Origin: QVMP01 sp047974325
GTDB lineage: Bacteria; Bacteroidota; Bacteroidia; Bacteroidales; Dysgonomonadaceae
DNA: 19,706 bases
Direction of reading: 5' to 3'
NCBI GenBank assembly: GCA_047974325.1
Contig: JBKECE010000278.1
Coordinates: 1-19,706 of the forward strand
Below the pieces are notes generated by a model. The model worked only from the letters and a program-made list of their open reading frames with translations. It searched no databases and was not told where the DNA came from. Position numbers and translations under genes: made by a program. How positions within the stretch are numbered: the first letter of the stretch is position 1; every line of letters begins with the position of its first letter. Below, in pieces: positions 13,295 through 19,706 of this stretch.

Positions 13295-13349
13295 GCAAGT
13301 AATTTATGGATAAAAAAATGAAATTAATAAACTAAATAACAACAGGAAT

Positions 13350-14855
13350 ATGAAAAAGAATTGGAAAAAATTTTCAGTCTATGCACTAATTGCCGTTTTT
13401 AGTATAGGAGGAACTATTGTCGGTTATAATATATATAACCACTCCTCGATGGGAATTGCTGATTATTATGATTATGGCAAGGATTTCAAGCAAGAAAATG
13501 TTCATTTGGCATCTGTCACAGCTGATGGATATCCAGACTTCACAAAAGCTGCCGAAAATTCGATCCATGCAGTAGTGCACATAAAATCGACAGTGAAAGG
13601 TCAGGCTCGTTCGTCTCAACCCCAAATGATAGACCCGTTTGAATATTTCTTCGGTTTTGGCGGTCGGGGAAATGGTTCTCAAGACGTAGAACCTCAACCA
13701 AGTGTCGGCATGGGGTCGGGTGTAATCATTTCTAAAGACGGATACATCATGACAAACAACCATGTAATAGATAAAGCAAATGAAATTGAAGTAACACTGA
13801 ACGACAACACTAAGTATACAGCGAAATTGATAGGCACTGATCCCGAAAGTGATATTGCTCTGCTAAAGATAGAAGGAGACAATTTCCCATCCATTCCTTT
13901 TGGCGATTCGGACAAACTAAAAGTAGGTGAATGGGTATTGGCAATCGGCAATCCTTTCAATCTGAATTCGACAGTCACTGCAGGTATTGTCAGTGCAAAA
14001 GGTCGTGGCGGAATAGGCAATGGCGGCATCCAATCTTTTATACAGACCGATGCTGCAATCAATAGAGGAAACAGTGGTGGAGCACTTGTGAACACAGATG
14101 GTCAATTAGTTGGCATCAATACAGCAATCTATTCGCAAACAGGTGATTTTGCCGGATATGGCTTTGCCGTGCCAATTTCAATCGCAGGAAAAGTTGTTGC
14201 CGACCTCAAGGAATATGGAACTGTGCAACGCGCTATCTTAGGAATCATCGGTGGTGATGTCTCAAATGCAAAAGACGCAGATGCTGAATTGGCTAAATCT
14301 ATAAAAGCAACCGAAGGTGTCTACATCAAAGATTTTGCAGAACGTAGTCCAGCCAAAGAAGCCGGTATTGAAAAAGGAGATGTCATCACGTCTATCAATG
14401 ACGTGAAAGTGAAAGGTATCAGCGAATTGCAAGAACAAGTGAATCGCTTCCGTCCCGGAGACAAGGTTAAAGTAACTTACCTGAGAGGCAATGCCACCAA
14501 AACAGCGAATATAATTCTGAAAAACAGTACAGGCAGTACCAATATCGTCAAAAGTACCGATGGAATAGCTGCTGCCGGAGCTGCTTTCAAATCATTGACA
14601 GAAGAAAAGAGAAAACAATTTGGCATCAGTTATGGTGTTGAAGTAGCTGGTGTTGATACAAACGGAAGATTTCACAAAGAAGGAATCAGTAAAGGATTTA
14701 TTATTCAAAAAATAAATAACCAGAACGTTTCTTCACCCGAAGAAGTAGAAAGTTTGATTAAGGCCATTGCAAGCAGTGATGATAAAGTATTATTCATTTC
14801 AGGTTTTTACCCTAACGGATCTAAAAAATATTTTGCAATCGACTTAAGTGAATAA
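13350..14855 (+). CDS. htrA: HtrA/DegP-type periplasmic serine protease (Do family)
   Basis: 501 residues. It degrades or refolds damaged proteins in the periplasm. An N-terminal hydrophobic segment (about 9-30) after MKKNWKK is a signal peptide or membrane anchor. The trypsin-like domain has the triad His138 (TNNHVI), Asp168 (ESDIALLKI) and Ser242 (GNSGGAL). A glycine-rich loop follows FEYFFGFGG near 98-110, like the LA loop of DegP. Two PDZ domains follow, about 295-390 (GVYIKDFAERSPAKEAGIEKGDVI) and 405-495 (GVEVAGVDTNGRFHKEGISKGFII). Length and layout are those of DegP/DegQ. It is transcribed alone, with repeats upstream and a strong hairpin downstream. Confidence 0.96.
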   Translation: MKKNWKKFSVYALIAVFSIGGTIVGYNIYNHSSMGIADYYDYGKDFKQENVHLASVTADGYPDFTKAAENSIHAVVHIKSTVKGQARSSQPQMIDPFEYFFGFGGRGNGSQDVEPQPSVGMGSGVIISKDGYIMTNNHVIDKANEIEVTLNDNTKYTAKLIGTDPESDIALLKIEGDNFPSIPFGDSDKLKVGEWVLAIGNPFNLNSTVTAGIVSAKGRGGIGNGGIQSFIQTDAAINRGNSGGALVNTDGQLVGINTAIYSQTGDFAGYGFAVPISIAGKVVADLKEYGTVQRAILGIIGGDVSNAKDADAELAKSIKATEGVYIKDFAERSPAKEAGIEKGDVITSINDVKVKGISELQEQVNRFRPGDKVKVTYLRGNATKTANIILKNSTGSTNIVKSTDGIAAAGAAFKSLTEEKRKQFGISYGVEVAGVDTNGRFHKEGISKGFIIQKINNQNVSSPEEVESLIKAIASSDDKVLFISGFYPNGSKKYFAIDLSE

Positions 14856-14892
14856 GGCTATAAATTAGCTCAGATACTTAATTAAACTCAAA

Positions 14893-14931
14893 AACGCTTA
14901 ATTCCGAAACCAAAATTCGGAGTTAAGCGTT
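14893..14931 (+). terminator. Hairpin after htrA
   Basis: AACGCTTAATTCCGAA (14893-14908) pairs with TTCGGAGTTAAGCGTT (14916-14931): 16 bp with one G-U and a 7-nt loop. The following TAGTATTAT is a poor U-tract, so it may act as a 3'-end stabiliser as much as a terminator. Confidence 0.75.
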
Positions 14932-15027
14932 TAGTATTATAAAATAATAAAATTATTAGACTTTTTCTCACTACATAAAGTCTCGTATTTTTTATTTTTT
15001 TATTTATTATAAACCATAAATAATTCG

Positions 15028-15035
15028 TATATTTG
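15028..15035 (+). promoter_or_regulatory. -7 element for rpoD
   Basis: TATATTTG, 38 nt before the rpoD ATG. It is a perfect match to the element read by this same sigma factor, so autoregulation of the housekeeping type is expected. No clear -33 TTTG. Confidence 0.65.
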
Positions 15036-15073
15036 CAGGCATTTTTGAGAATTATTAAAATAACTTTATATAG

Positions 15074-15934
15074 ATGAGACAGTTAAAGATTACAAAATCC
15101 ATAACAAATAGAGAAAGCGCATCGCTTGACAAATATCTGCAAGAGATTGGTCGCGAAGATCTAATTACTGTTGAGGAGGAAGTAGAACTAGCTCAGGCAA
15201 TTAAGCGTGGAGATAGAATAGCCCTTGAAAAACTTACTCGTGCCAATCTGCGCTTTGTAGTCTCTGTTGCAAAACAATATCAGAATCAAGGTTTAAGTCT
15301 TCCTGACTTGATCAATGAAGGTAATCTTGGTTTGATCAAAGCCGCAGAGAAATTTGATGAAACCCGAGGGTTCAAATTTATAAGTTATGCAGTTTGGTGG
15401 ATCCGCCAATCAATACTTCAGGCTTTAGCAGAACAATCCCGTATTGTCCGCTTACCACTCAACCAAGTTGGATCTTTGAACAAAATAAGCAAGGCTTTCT
15501 CCAAATTTGAGCAAGAAAATGAACGCAAACCTTCTCCTGAAGAATTAGCTGACCAACTAGATATTCCCGTAGATAAAATAGCCGACTCTCTAAAAGTGTC
15601 CGGTAGGCATATATCTATGGATGCTCCTTTCGTTGAAGGTGAAGACAACAGTCTGTTGGATGTACTCGTCAATGACGATGCTCCTATAGCTGACCGTATG
15701 CTGATCAATGAATCGCTTCAACAAGAAATTGAGAGAGCATTGTCTACACTAACTGAAAGAGAACGCGACATTATCAAAATGTTTTTCGGCATTGGCTATC
15801 AGGAAATGACACTTGAAGAAATAGGAGACAAATTTCAACTGACAAGGGAACGCGTTCGTCAGATCAAAGAGAAAGCGATAAAACGTTTGCGTCAAAACTC
15901 GCGAAGTAAGTTACTTAAAACTTACCTAGGATAA
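15074..15934 (+). CDS. rpoD: Primary sigma factor, Bacteroidota type
   Basis: 286 residues, about half the size of E. coli sigma-70, because region 1.1 and the non-conserved region are absent. This is normal for the Bacteroidota primary sigma factor. Regions in order: 1.2 (about 17-50), 2 (51-121, with LIKAAEKFDETRGFKFISYAVWWIRQSI), 3 (130-205, with KPSPEELADQLDIP) and 4 (218-278, with the helix-turn-helix MTLEEIGDKFQLTRERVRQIKEKA). It directs RNA polymerase to the TTTG / TAnnTTTG promoters seen throughout this window. It is transcribed alone, with its own promoter and a strong terminator shared with ybaK. Confidence 0.97.
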   Translation: MRQLKITKSITNRESASLDKYLQEIGREDLITVEEEVELAQAIKRGDRIALEKLTRANLRFVVSVAKQYQNQGLSLPDLINEGNLGLIKAAEKFDETRGFKFISYAVWWIRQSILQALAEQSRIVRLPLNQVGSLNKISKAFSKFEQENERKPSPEELADQLDIPVDKIADSLKVSGRHISMDAPFVEGEDNSLLDVLVNDDAPIADRMLINESLQQEIERALSTLTERERDIIKMFFGIGYQEMTLEEIGDKFQLTRERVRQIKEKAIKRLRQNSRSKLLKTYLG

Positions 15935-15964
15935 AGTAAGACTACATTCCAAACACTTAAATAT

Positions 15965-15999
15965 AAAAGAGATTATTGCAAAAAACGATAATCTCTTTT
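15965..15999. terminator. Bidirectional intrinsic terminator between rpoD and ybaK
   Basis: AAAAGAGATTAT (15965-15976) pairs perfectly with ATAATCTCTTTT (15988-15999) around an 11-nt loop. The plus strand continues TTATTTTATTTT; the minus-strand arm itself ends in TTTT. The ybaK stop codon (15999-16001) lies at the stem end, the same layout as the terminator at 3134-3170. Confidence 0.92.
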
Positions 16000-16481
16000 T
16001 ATTTTATTTTGATCAGAAAATCACTTATTGCATGTGTTACGCTTTGCAAATCGGTTGGTACAATTTTAATTTGTAAGCCTCTCATCCCTGCGCTCACATA
16101 TATGTGGTCAAAATCAAAAGCCGAACGGTGAATATAAGTCGGAAAGTGTTTCTTCATGCCAATAGGTGAACATGCACCCCGGATATAGCCCGTTGTTGAG
16201 AGTAAGTCTTTCATCAAAATCATACCACAACTTTTATTTTTAGATACGGCTGCAGCCAACTTCAAATCCAACTCCTCAGCGCCAGGAATTATGCAAACAA
16301 AATAGCCTGTTTTATCTCCCTTCAACACCAACGTCTTAAATACCTGTTCAATCGGTTCACCCAATTGTTCTGCAACATGAATGGCACTCAAATCAGACTC
16401 GTCAACTTCATAAGGAATTAAATTATATTCTATTTTGTGTTGATCGAGCAGGCGCGCAGCATTTGTCTTATTTATTTTCAT
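15999..16481 (-). CDS. ybaK: YbaK/EbsC-family Cys-tRNA(Pro) deacylase
   Basis: 160 residues, the family length. It hydrolyses Cys mischarged on tRNA-Pro, a trans-editing role. Landmarks: VFKTLVL (47-53) with Lys49 as the conserved active-site lysine, GYIRGACSPIGMKK (98-111) and a C-terminal AGMRGLQIKIVPTDL. The start at 16481 is an ATG 22 nt after a good promoter, and the gene begins with KINKTNAARLLDQHKIEY, the usual N-terminus. It is transcribed separately from the DUF3943 gene upstream. Confidence 0.93.
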   Translation of the reverse strand: MKINKTNAARLLDQHKIEYNLIPYEVDESDLSAIHVAEQLGEPIEQVFKTLVLKGDKTGYFVCIIPGAEELDLKLAAAVSKNKSCGMILMKDLLSTTGYIRGACSPIGMKKHFPTYIHRSAFDFDHIYVSAGMRGLQIKIVPTDLQSVTHAISDFLIKIK

Positions 16482-16503
16482 CGGTTTTCGACAATAGTCA
16501 CTA

Positions 16504-16537
16504 CAAAAATAATATCACTCAATCCTTTTTTTGCAAA
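16504..16537 (-). promoter_or_regulatory. Promoter for ybaK
   Basis: Minus-strand TTTG (16537-16534) and TATTTTTG (16511-16504) are separated by 22 nt, slightly longer than the usual 19-21. The -7 box ends 22 nt before the ATG. Confidence 0.6.
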
Positions 16538-16585
16538 TTAGCATATTTAATATAGCATTATTTAGGTATTATAGAGATATTAGCA

Positions 16586-18073
16586 TCAAAACTTATAAGT
16601 CAACTGTAATTTACCTTCAGATGACCATGAATAAACATCATCAAAATAAGCATAATGAGTAGACCGCCTATAAATAGAATATTCGGAAGTTAAATATAAT
16701 TGCCTACGCAATTTCAGATCGAAGCGGACATTTGATGTATTCAGCGTCGTATTCGATTTATCTCCTTGATAATTGATTTCACTTTCCATTGCTGATTCTA
16801 AATTAAAATCTTGCGGATAACCTTTCCACGAAAAAAGGCGGAAACCAACATGTTTCCAAGCCAACGCTGCAATATCTTTATAGGCAATAGATACTCCCGA
16901 ATGCCAGCTAAAACCACTACCTAGATTATAATCTCTTTTATCCACCAAATAATGATCACTAAGAGATCCGCCAATCAGCACCCCATTAAAATGAATAAAT
17001 GAATTGAAATCCCAGTTTGCAAAACGCTTACTCTTATGTATGAGTCCTACACCGAATGATGCTGGAGTACCGAATTTATACGGAATCTTATTTGATACAT
17101 CCGAAATGGTATCCGAGTCATAGTAGTCAAAATGCTGATAAATTCCTATGTTAAAATAATCCTTCTTGCTGTCAATCAAATCTGAGCTCCAAAGCCTACC
17201 CAAAACCGATACTGAACCTAACATTGGTTGTCCTTTCTGAATATTGAGATTTCCACGTACAACAAAATAATCATATGGAGAAAGTCCGTGACTTTCATAT
17301 CTTTCACCATACTCTACAGACAATCCTGTAGCCAATCCTACACCTTCATCCAATATTTCATCTTTCAACTCCAACCCTCTTACTCCGGTTGATATTTCTA
17401 CGCTTATTGGAGGAATACCGAATTGTCGGCCGGAAGTTCTCCTCTTTTTCCAAGCATCACCATTTAATATACGGGTTAGACCTCTTGTCGGAGCTATCAA
17501 TAACGCAGCTGCTTCTCGTCCTAAACGCTCTGCACCAGTTTTTCTATCATCCAGAATCATATCTGATGCCCTGTATGAGATTTCTCCGAATGCAGTTCCA
17601 CCAATTGGAGTTGCAATAATATCATTGATAGAAGGATATTCATTTTCACAGAACATCTCCCACATCAAACTACCTCCAAAAGCAAACATAGACGAAGCCA
17701 GATAACCATAACCATTTGATCGGGCTGCATTATAGTAGAGACTACCATGATATGGATGCAAAAATAGATTTGTCCCTATCTGATCGTTGTCCCAGACAAA
17801 TCCATGACTAAAATTTGCTTTTATGGTTTCTTTGCTGATATATGCAAAATCAGACTTAGTGACATAACGGTCAAAAGCCCAAACACCGGAATTCAACCCT
17901 ACCACTTCTGAGCTAGCTCTCCAGAAATGCTTCTTACTATAGTGTTTTATATCTAAGGAATCAGGATACTGAATTTTCGTAACCTGTTTTGGCATAAGTA
18001 TTTGCGATTGCAATATATTGTTGGAAGAAAAGCATAAGATTCCTCCTATTAATAAGATCTTTCTTAGAAACAT
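16586..18073 (-). CDS. DUF3943-family outer-membrane protein
   Basis: 495 residues. Residues 1-24 form a signal peptide (MFLRKILLIGGILCF...LQSQ). The DUF3943 region is about 85-200: NLFLHPYHGSLYYNAARSNG, GSLMWEMFCENEYPSINDIIATPIGG, and FGEISYRASDMI. The rest is strand-rich with many aromatic residues and ends in a Phe (LQLTYKF), the mark of an outer-membrane barrel. The function of DUF3943 is unknown to me. It starts 14 nt after the glycosyltransferase gene on the same strand, so the two are co-transcribed. This may link it to envelope glycan or lipid handling, but that is inference from position only. Confidence 0.82.
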   Translation of the reverse strand: MFLRKILLIGGILCFSSNNILQSQILMPKQVTKIQYPDSLDIKHYSKKHFWRASSEVVGLNSGVWAFDRYVTKSDFAYISKETIKANFSHGFVWDNDQIGTNLFLHPYHGSLYYNAARSNGYGYLASSMFAFGGSLMWEMFCENEYPSINDIIATPIGGTAFGEISYRASDMILDDRKTGAERLGREAAALLIAPTRGLTRILNGDAWKKRRTSGRQFGIPPISVEISTGVRGLELKDEILDEGVGLATGLSVEYGERYESHGLSPYDYFVVRGNLNIQKGQPMLGSVSVLGRLWSSDLIDSKKDYFNIGIYQHFDYYDSDTISDVSNKIPYKFGTPASFGVGLIHKSKRFANWDFNSFIHFNGVLIGGSLSDHYLVDKRDYNLGSGFSWHSGVSIAYKDIAALAWKHVGFRLFSWKGYPQDFNLESAMESEINYQGDKSNTTLNTSNVRFDLKLRRQLYLTSEYSIYRRSTHYAYFDDVYSWSSEGKLQLTYKF

Positions 18074-18087
18074 TGAAAATTAACTGA

Positions 18088-18852
18088 TTAATTAGATCCT
18101 TCCCGCAGAGAATTATTCTTAACAGGATGATACTTTCCTAATATTTTACGGATGCGCAGGCCGATAACACCAAAAAAGGCCTCGCTGAATATTCCGGTAT
18201 TCATTTTTGAGGTTCCCAGAATCCTATTCACAAATATAATTGAAACTTCTTTGAGTTTGAAACCCAGACAATATGCAGTATATTTCATCTCAATCTGGAA
18301 TGCATAGCCCTTAAATCTTATTCTATCCAAATCTATTGTATCCAGTACTTCACGCTTATAACAAACGAATCCGGCTGTTGCATCATGAATGTCCATACCG
18401 GTCACAAGCTTTACATATTTTGAAGCATAATATGACATCACCACACGTCCCATAGGCCAATTCACCACATTCACTCCAGTGCTATAGCGCGATCCGATGG
18501 CCATATCAGCTCCCTGATTGGCGCAAGCATCGTACAGCCTCAGCAAGTCATCCGGATTATGCGAGAAATCGGCATCCATTTCAAAAACATACTCATATGA
18601 TTTTTCTAACGCCCACCTAAATCCTGCTATATACGCAGTGCCCAATCCCAATTTACCTTTGCGTTCAAGAATAAACAGAGAATCCGTATATTCCTCTTGC
18701 AGCTGTTTAACAACCATAGCAGTCCCATCAGGCGATCCGTCGTCAATGATCAGAATATGAAAAGACTTTGATAGAGAAAAAACGACACGAATCATTTTCT
18801 CTATATTCTCAATCTCATTGTATGTGGGTATGATAACTATGGAATCATTCAT
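18088..18852 (-). CDS. GT2 glycosyltransferase, dolichol/polyprenol-phosphate mannose synthase type
   Basis: 254 residues. It probably transfers a sugar (often mannose) from a nucleotide donor to polyprenyl phosphate at the inner face of the cytoplasmic membrane. GT-A motifs: IPTYNEIENI (8-17), IIDDGSPDGT (35-44), LGTAYIAGF (70-78), the metal-binding EMDADFSHNP (91-100), GSRYSTG (120-126), and DATAGFVCYKREVL followed by KGYAFQIEM. No C-terminal membrane helices are present, as in the soluble DPM1 class. The substrate is not determinable here. It is the first gene of a two-gene operon with the DUF3943 protein. Confidence 0.92.
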   Translation of the reverse strand: MNDSIVIIPTYNEIENIEKMIRVVFSLSKSFHILIIDDGSPDGTAMVVKQLQEEYTDSLFILERKGKLGLGTAYIAGFRWALEKSYEYVFEMDADFSHNPDDLLRLYDACANQGADMAIGSRYSTGVNVVNWPMGRVVMSYYASKYVKLVTGMDIHDATAGFVCYKREVLDTIDLDRIRFKGYAFQIEMKYTAYCLGFKLKEVSIIFVNRILGTSKMNTGIFSEAFFGVIGLRIRKILGKYHPVKNNSLREGSN

Positions 18853-18868
18853 TGTTTAGAAATTTATC

Positions 18869-18876
18869 CAAAAATA
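18869..18876 (-). promoter_or_regulatory. -7 element for the GT2-DUF3943 operon
   Basis: TATTTTTG on the minus strand, 16 nt upstream of the GT2 ATG. No good -33 element was found. Confidence 0.45.
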
Positions 18877-19024
18877 AGCATTTGAAGCATTCACTCATAA
18901 TTTTTGATTTATTTTTTATTATACTTTCGCTTTTGGGAGATATCGAATCTCAATTAATGCTAAATTAATTATTCAATGGATGTAAAACATAAAAATATTG
19001 TATAATAAATATTTATAATATATC

Positions 19025-19032
19025 TATCTTTG
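19025..19032 (+). promoter_or_regulatory. -7 element for the DUF4294 gene
   Basis: TATCTTTG, 28 nt before the ATG at 19061. A TTG at 18998-19000 is 24 nt upstream, somewhat far for a -33 element. Confidence 0.5.
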
Positions 19033-19060
19033 GCACAATAATCTTCATAATTGTAATGTG

Positions 19061-19660
19061 ATGAAGTTTGTTCAAATAACAATTATAATATTTTTATTTT
19101 CAACCCTTAAGGCTATTGCCCAGGATGACGAATATGTTGCTGACGTGAACATAAGATATACGTTCAGTGTTGAGAATAATGATACATTATTTCATTGATA
19201 CATTCATAATGTTACTATTTTCACTCCTATGATATTCAGGAATGAAAAGGATCGCATGGAATATAACAATCTCATAAGGGATGTGAAAAAGACTCTGCCA
19301 TATGCAAAATCGGTGTCTGCCAGTATCATTGAAACTTATGAATTTATGCAAACACTGCCCAACGAAAAAGCAAAACAAAAACATTTGGAGAACGTCCAAA
19401 AATTTATGATGGACGAATATAAGCCCAAAATGAAGAAACTGACACGCAACCAAGGCAAGATACTTATCAAATTGGTTGACCGTGAGTGTAATTCAACTTC
19501 CTATAATATAATTAAATCTCTGGTGGGTAGTTTTAAGGCTGGAGTGTATAATGTTTTTGCCGGAATATTCGGAAATAGTCTCAAAACAGAGTACGATCCC
19601 GAAGGAAAAGATAAAATGATTGAACGAGTAGCAACTTTAGTCGAAGAAGGTATTTTATAA
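19061..19660 (+). pseudogene. DUF4294-family gene interrupted by one in-frame TGA
   Basis: From ATG 19061 the frame gives a signal peptide (MKFVQITIIIFLFSTLKAIAQ) and DDEYVADVNIRYTFSVENND-TLFH, then TGA at 19196-19198. The same frame continues YIHNVTIFTPMIFRNEKDR and on into a full DUF4294 domain. Compared with Bacteroides homologues as I remember them (GDTIP...YIFPP...F.N), spacing across the stop is conserved exactly, so one base change explains the break. The intact protein would be about 199 residues, secreted, of unknown function. The signal peptide, frame and promoter are preserved, which means a very recent lesion or a sequence error. Without readthrough, the 45-residue N-terminal product has no domain and the C-terminal part has no signal peptide. 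Confidence 0.7.
19229..19660 (+). CDS. DUF4294 domain, C-terminal part after the stop
   Basis: 143 residues if started at ATG 19229, 30 nt after the TGA and in frame with the upstream part. It contains the DUF4294 core: YNNLIRDVKKTLPYAKS (12-28), FMMDEYKPKMKKLTRNQGKILIKLVDREC (59-87, the most conserved stretch), TSYNIIKSLVGSFKAGVYN and FGNSLKTEYDPEGKDKMIERV. Without the N-terminal signal peptide it would stay in the cytoplasm, so it is unlikely to work as a separate gene. Confidence 0.65.
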   Translation: MIFRNEKDRMEYNNLIRDVKKTLPYAKSVSASIIETYEFMQTLPNEKAKQKHLENVQKFMMDEYKPKMKKLTRNQGKILIKLVDRECNSTSYNIIKSLVGSFKAGVYNVFAGIFGNSLKTEYDPEGKDKMIERVATLVEEGIL

Positions 19661-19706
19661 ACCAATCACCTCACATTTTCTTTTTTTATGTAATCGACAA
19701 TTGATA

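Noticed and set aside
13151..13998. A 14-nt repeat, TATTGTCAGTGCAA, at 13151-13164 and again at 13985-13998 inside htrA
   Set aside because: About one or two repeats of this length are expected by chance in a window of this size; the second copy is ordinary coding sequence.
1..19706. Defence system, CRISPR array, prophage or transposon
   Set aside because: No repeat-spacer array, transposase, integrase, terminal inverted repeats or defence-family motif was found; all genes are core or envelope genes.

Overview
The window reads as chromosomal DNA from a low-GC member of the Bacteroidales (Bacteroidota). Four things support this. Most promoters carry the Bacteroidota -7 element TAnnTTTG. The primary sigma factor is the short form of 286 residues with no region 1.1. 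Translation starts mostly lack a Shine-Dalgarno sequence. Several genes belong to families that are mainly Bacteroidota (DUF2141, DUF3943, DUF4294, probably DUF3316). No mobile element, CRISPR array, tRNA or rRNA was seen, so this is a housekeeping region and not a genomic island.

Layout, left to right: (1) the 5' part of a TonB-dependent outer-membrane receptor on the minus strand, preceded by a clear TPP riboswitch and therefore probably a thiamine transporter; (2) a plus-strand operon of a secreted DUF2141 protein, a six-helix membrane protein and a small winged-helix regulator; (3) a bidirectional terminator, then minus-strand pabB-pabC for p-aminobenzoate/folate synthesis; (4) parC (topoisomerase IV subunit A) followed by an overlapping envelope-protein gene; (5) pyrB-pyrI (aspartate transcarbamoylase) behind a long U-rich leader; (6) minus-strand DUF177-rpmF-fabH and then era under its own promoter, a ribosome/lipid growth block; (7) htrA/degP and rpoD on the plus strand; (8) minus-strand ybaK, then a DUF3943 barrel protein co-transcribed behind a dolichol-phosphate-mannose-synthase-like glycosyltransferase; (9) a DUF4294 gene at the right edge.

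Three observations stand out. The pyrBI leader encodes a 32-codon Phe/Tyr-rich ORF whose stop codon lies inside an intrinsic terminator hairpin just upstream of pyrB, with U-runs of 8, 6 and 8. This is the architecture of UTP-sensing, translation-coupled attenuation known from enterobacterial pyrBI, apparently arrived at with an unrelated leader sequence. parC, normally essential, carries a single in-frame TAA in the middle of the gene. The DUF4294 gene carries a single in-frame TGA. Both genes are otherwise in frame and well conserved on both sides of the stop, so these are either sequence errors, very recent lesions, or genuinely split or read-through genes.

Regulatory sequence is also visible as phased GTTAAA direct repeats upstream of htrA, a perfect palindrome plus U-tract between rpmF and fabH, and terminators shared by convergent genes whose U-tracts contain the stop codon of the opposing gene. 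Family names were assigned by reading motifs from memory, without database searches.
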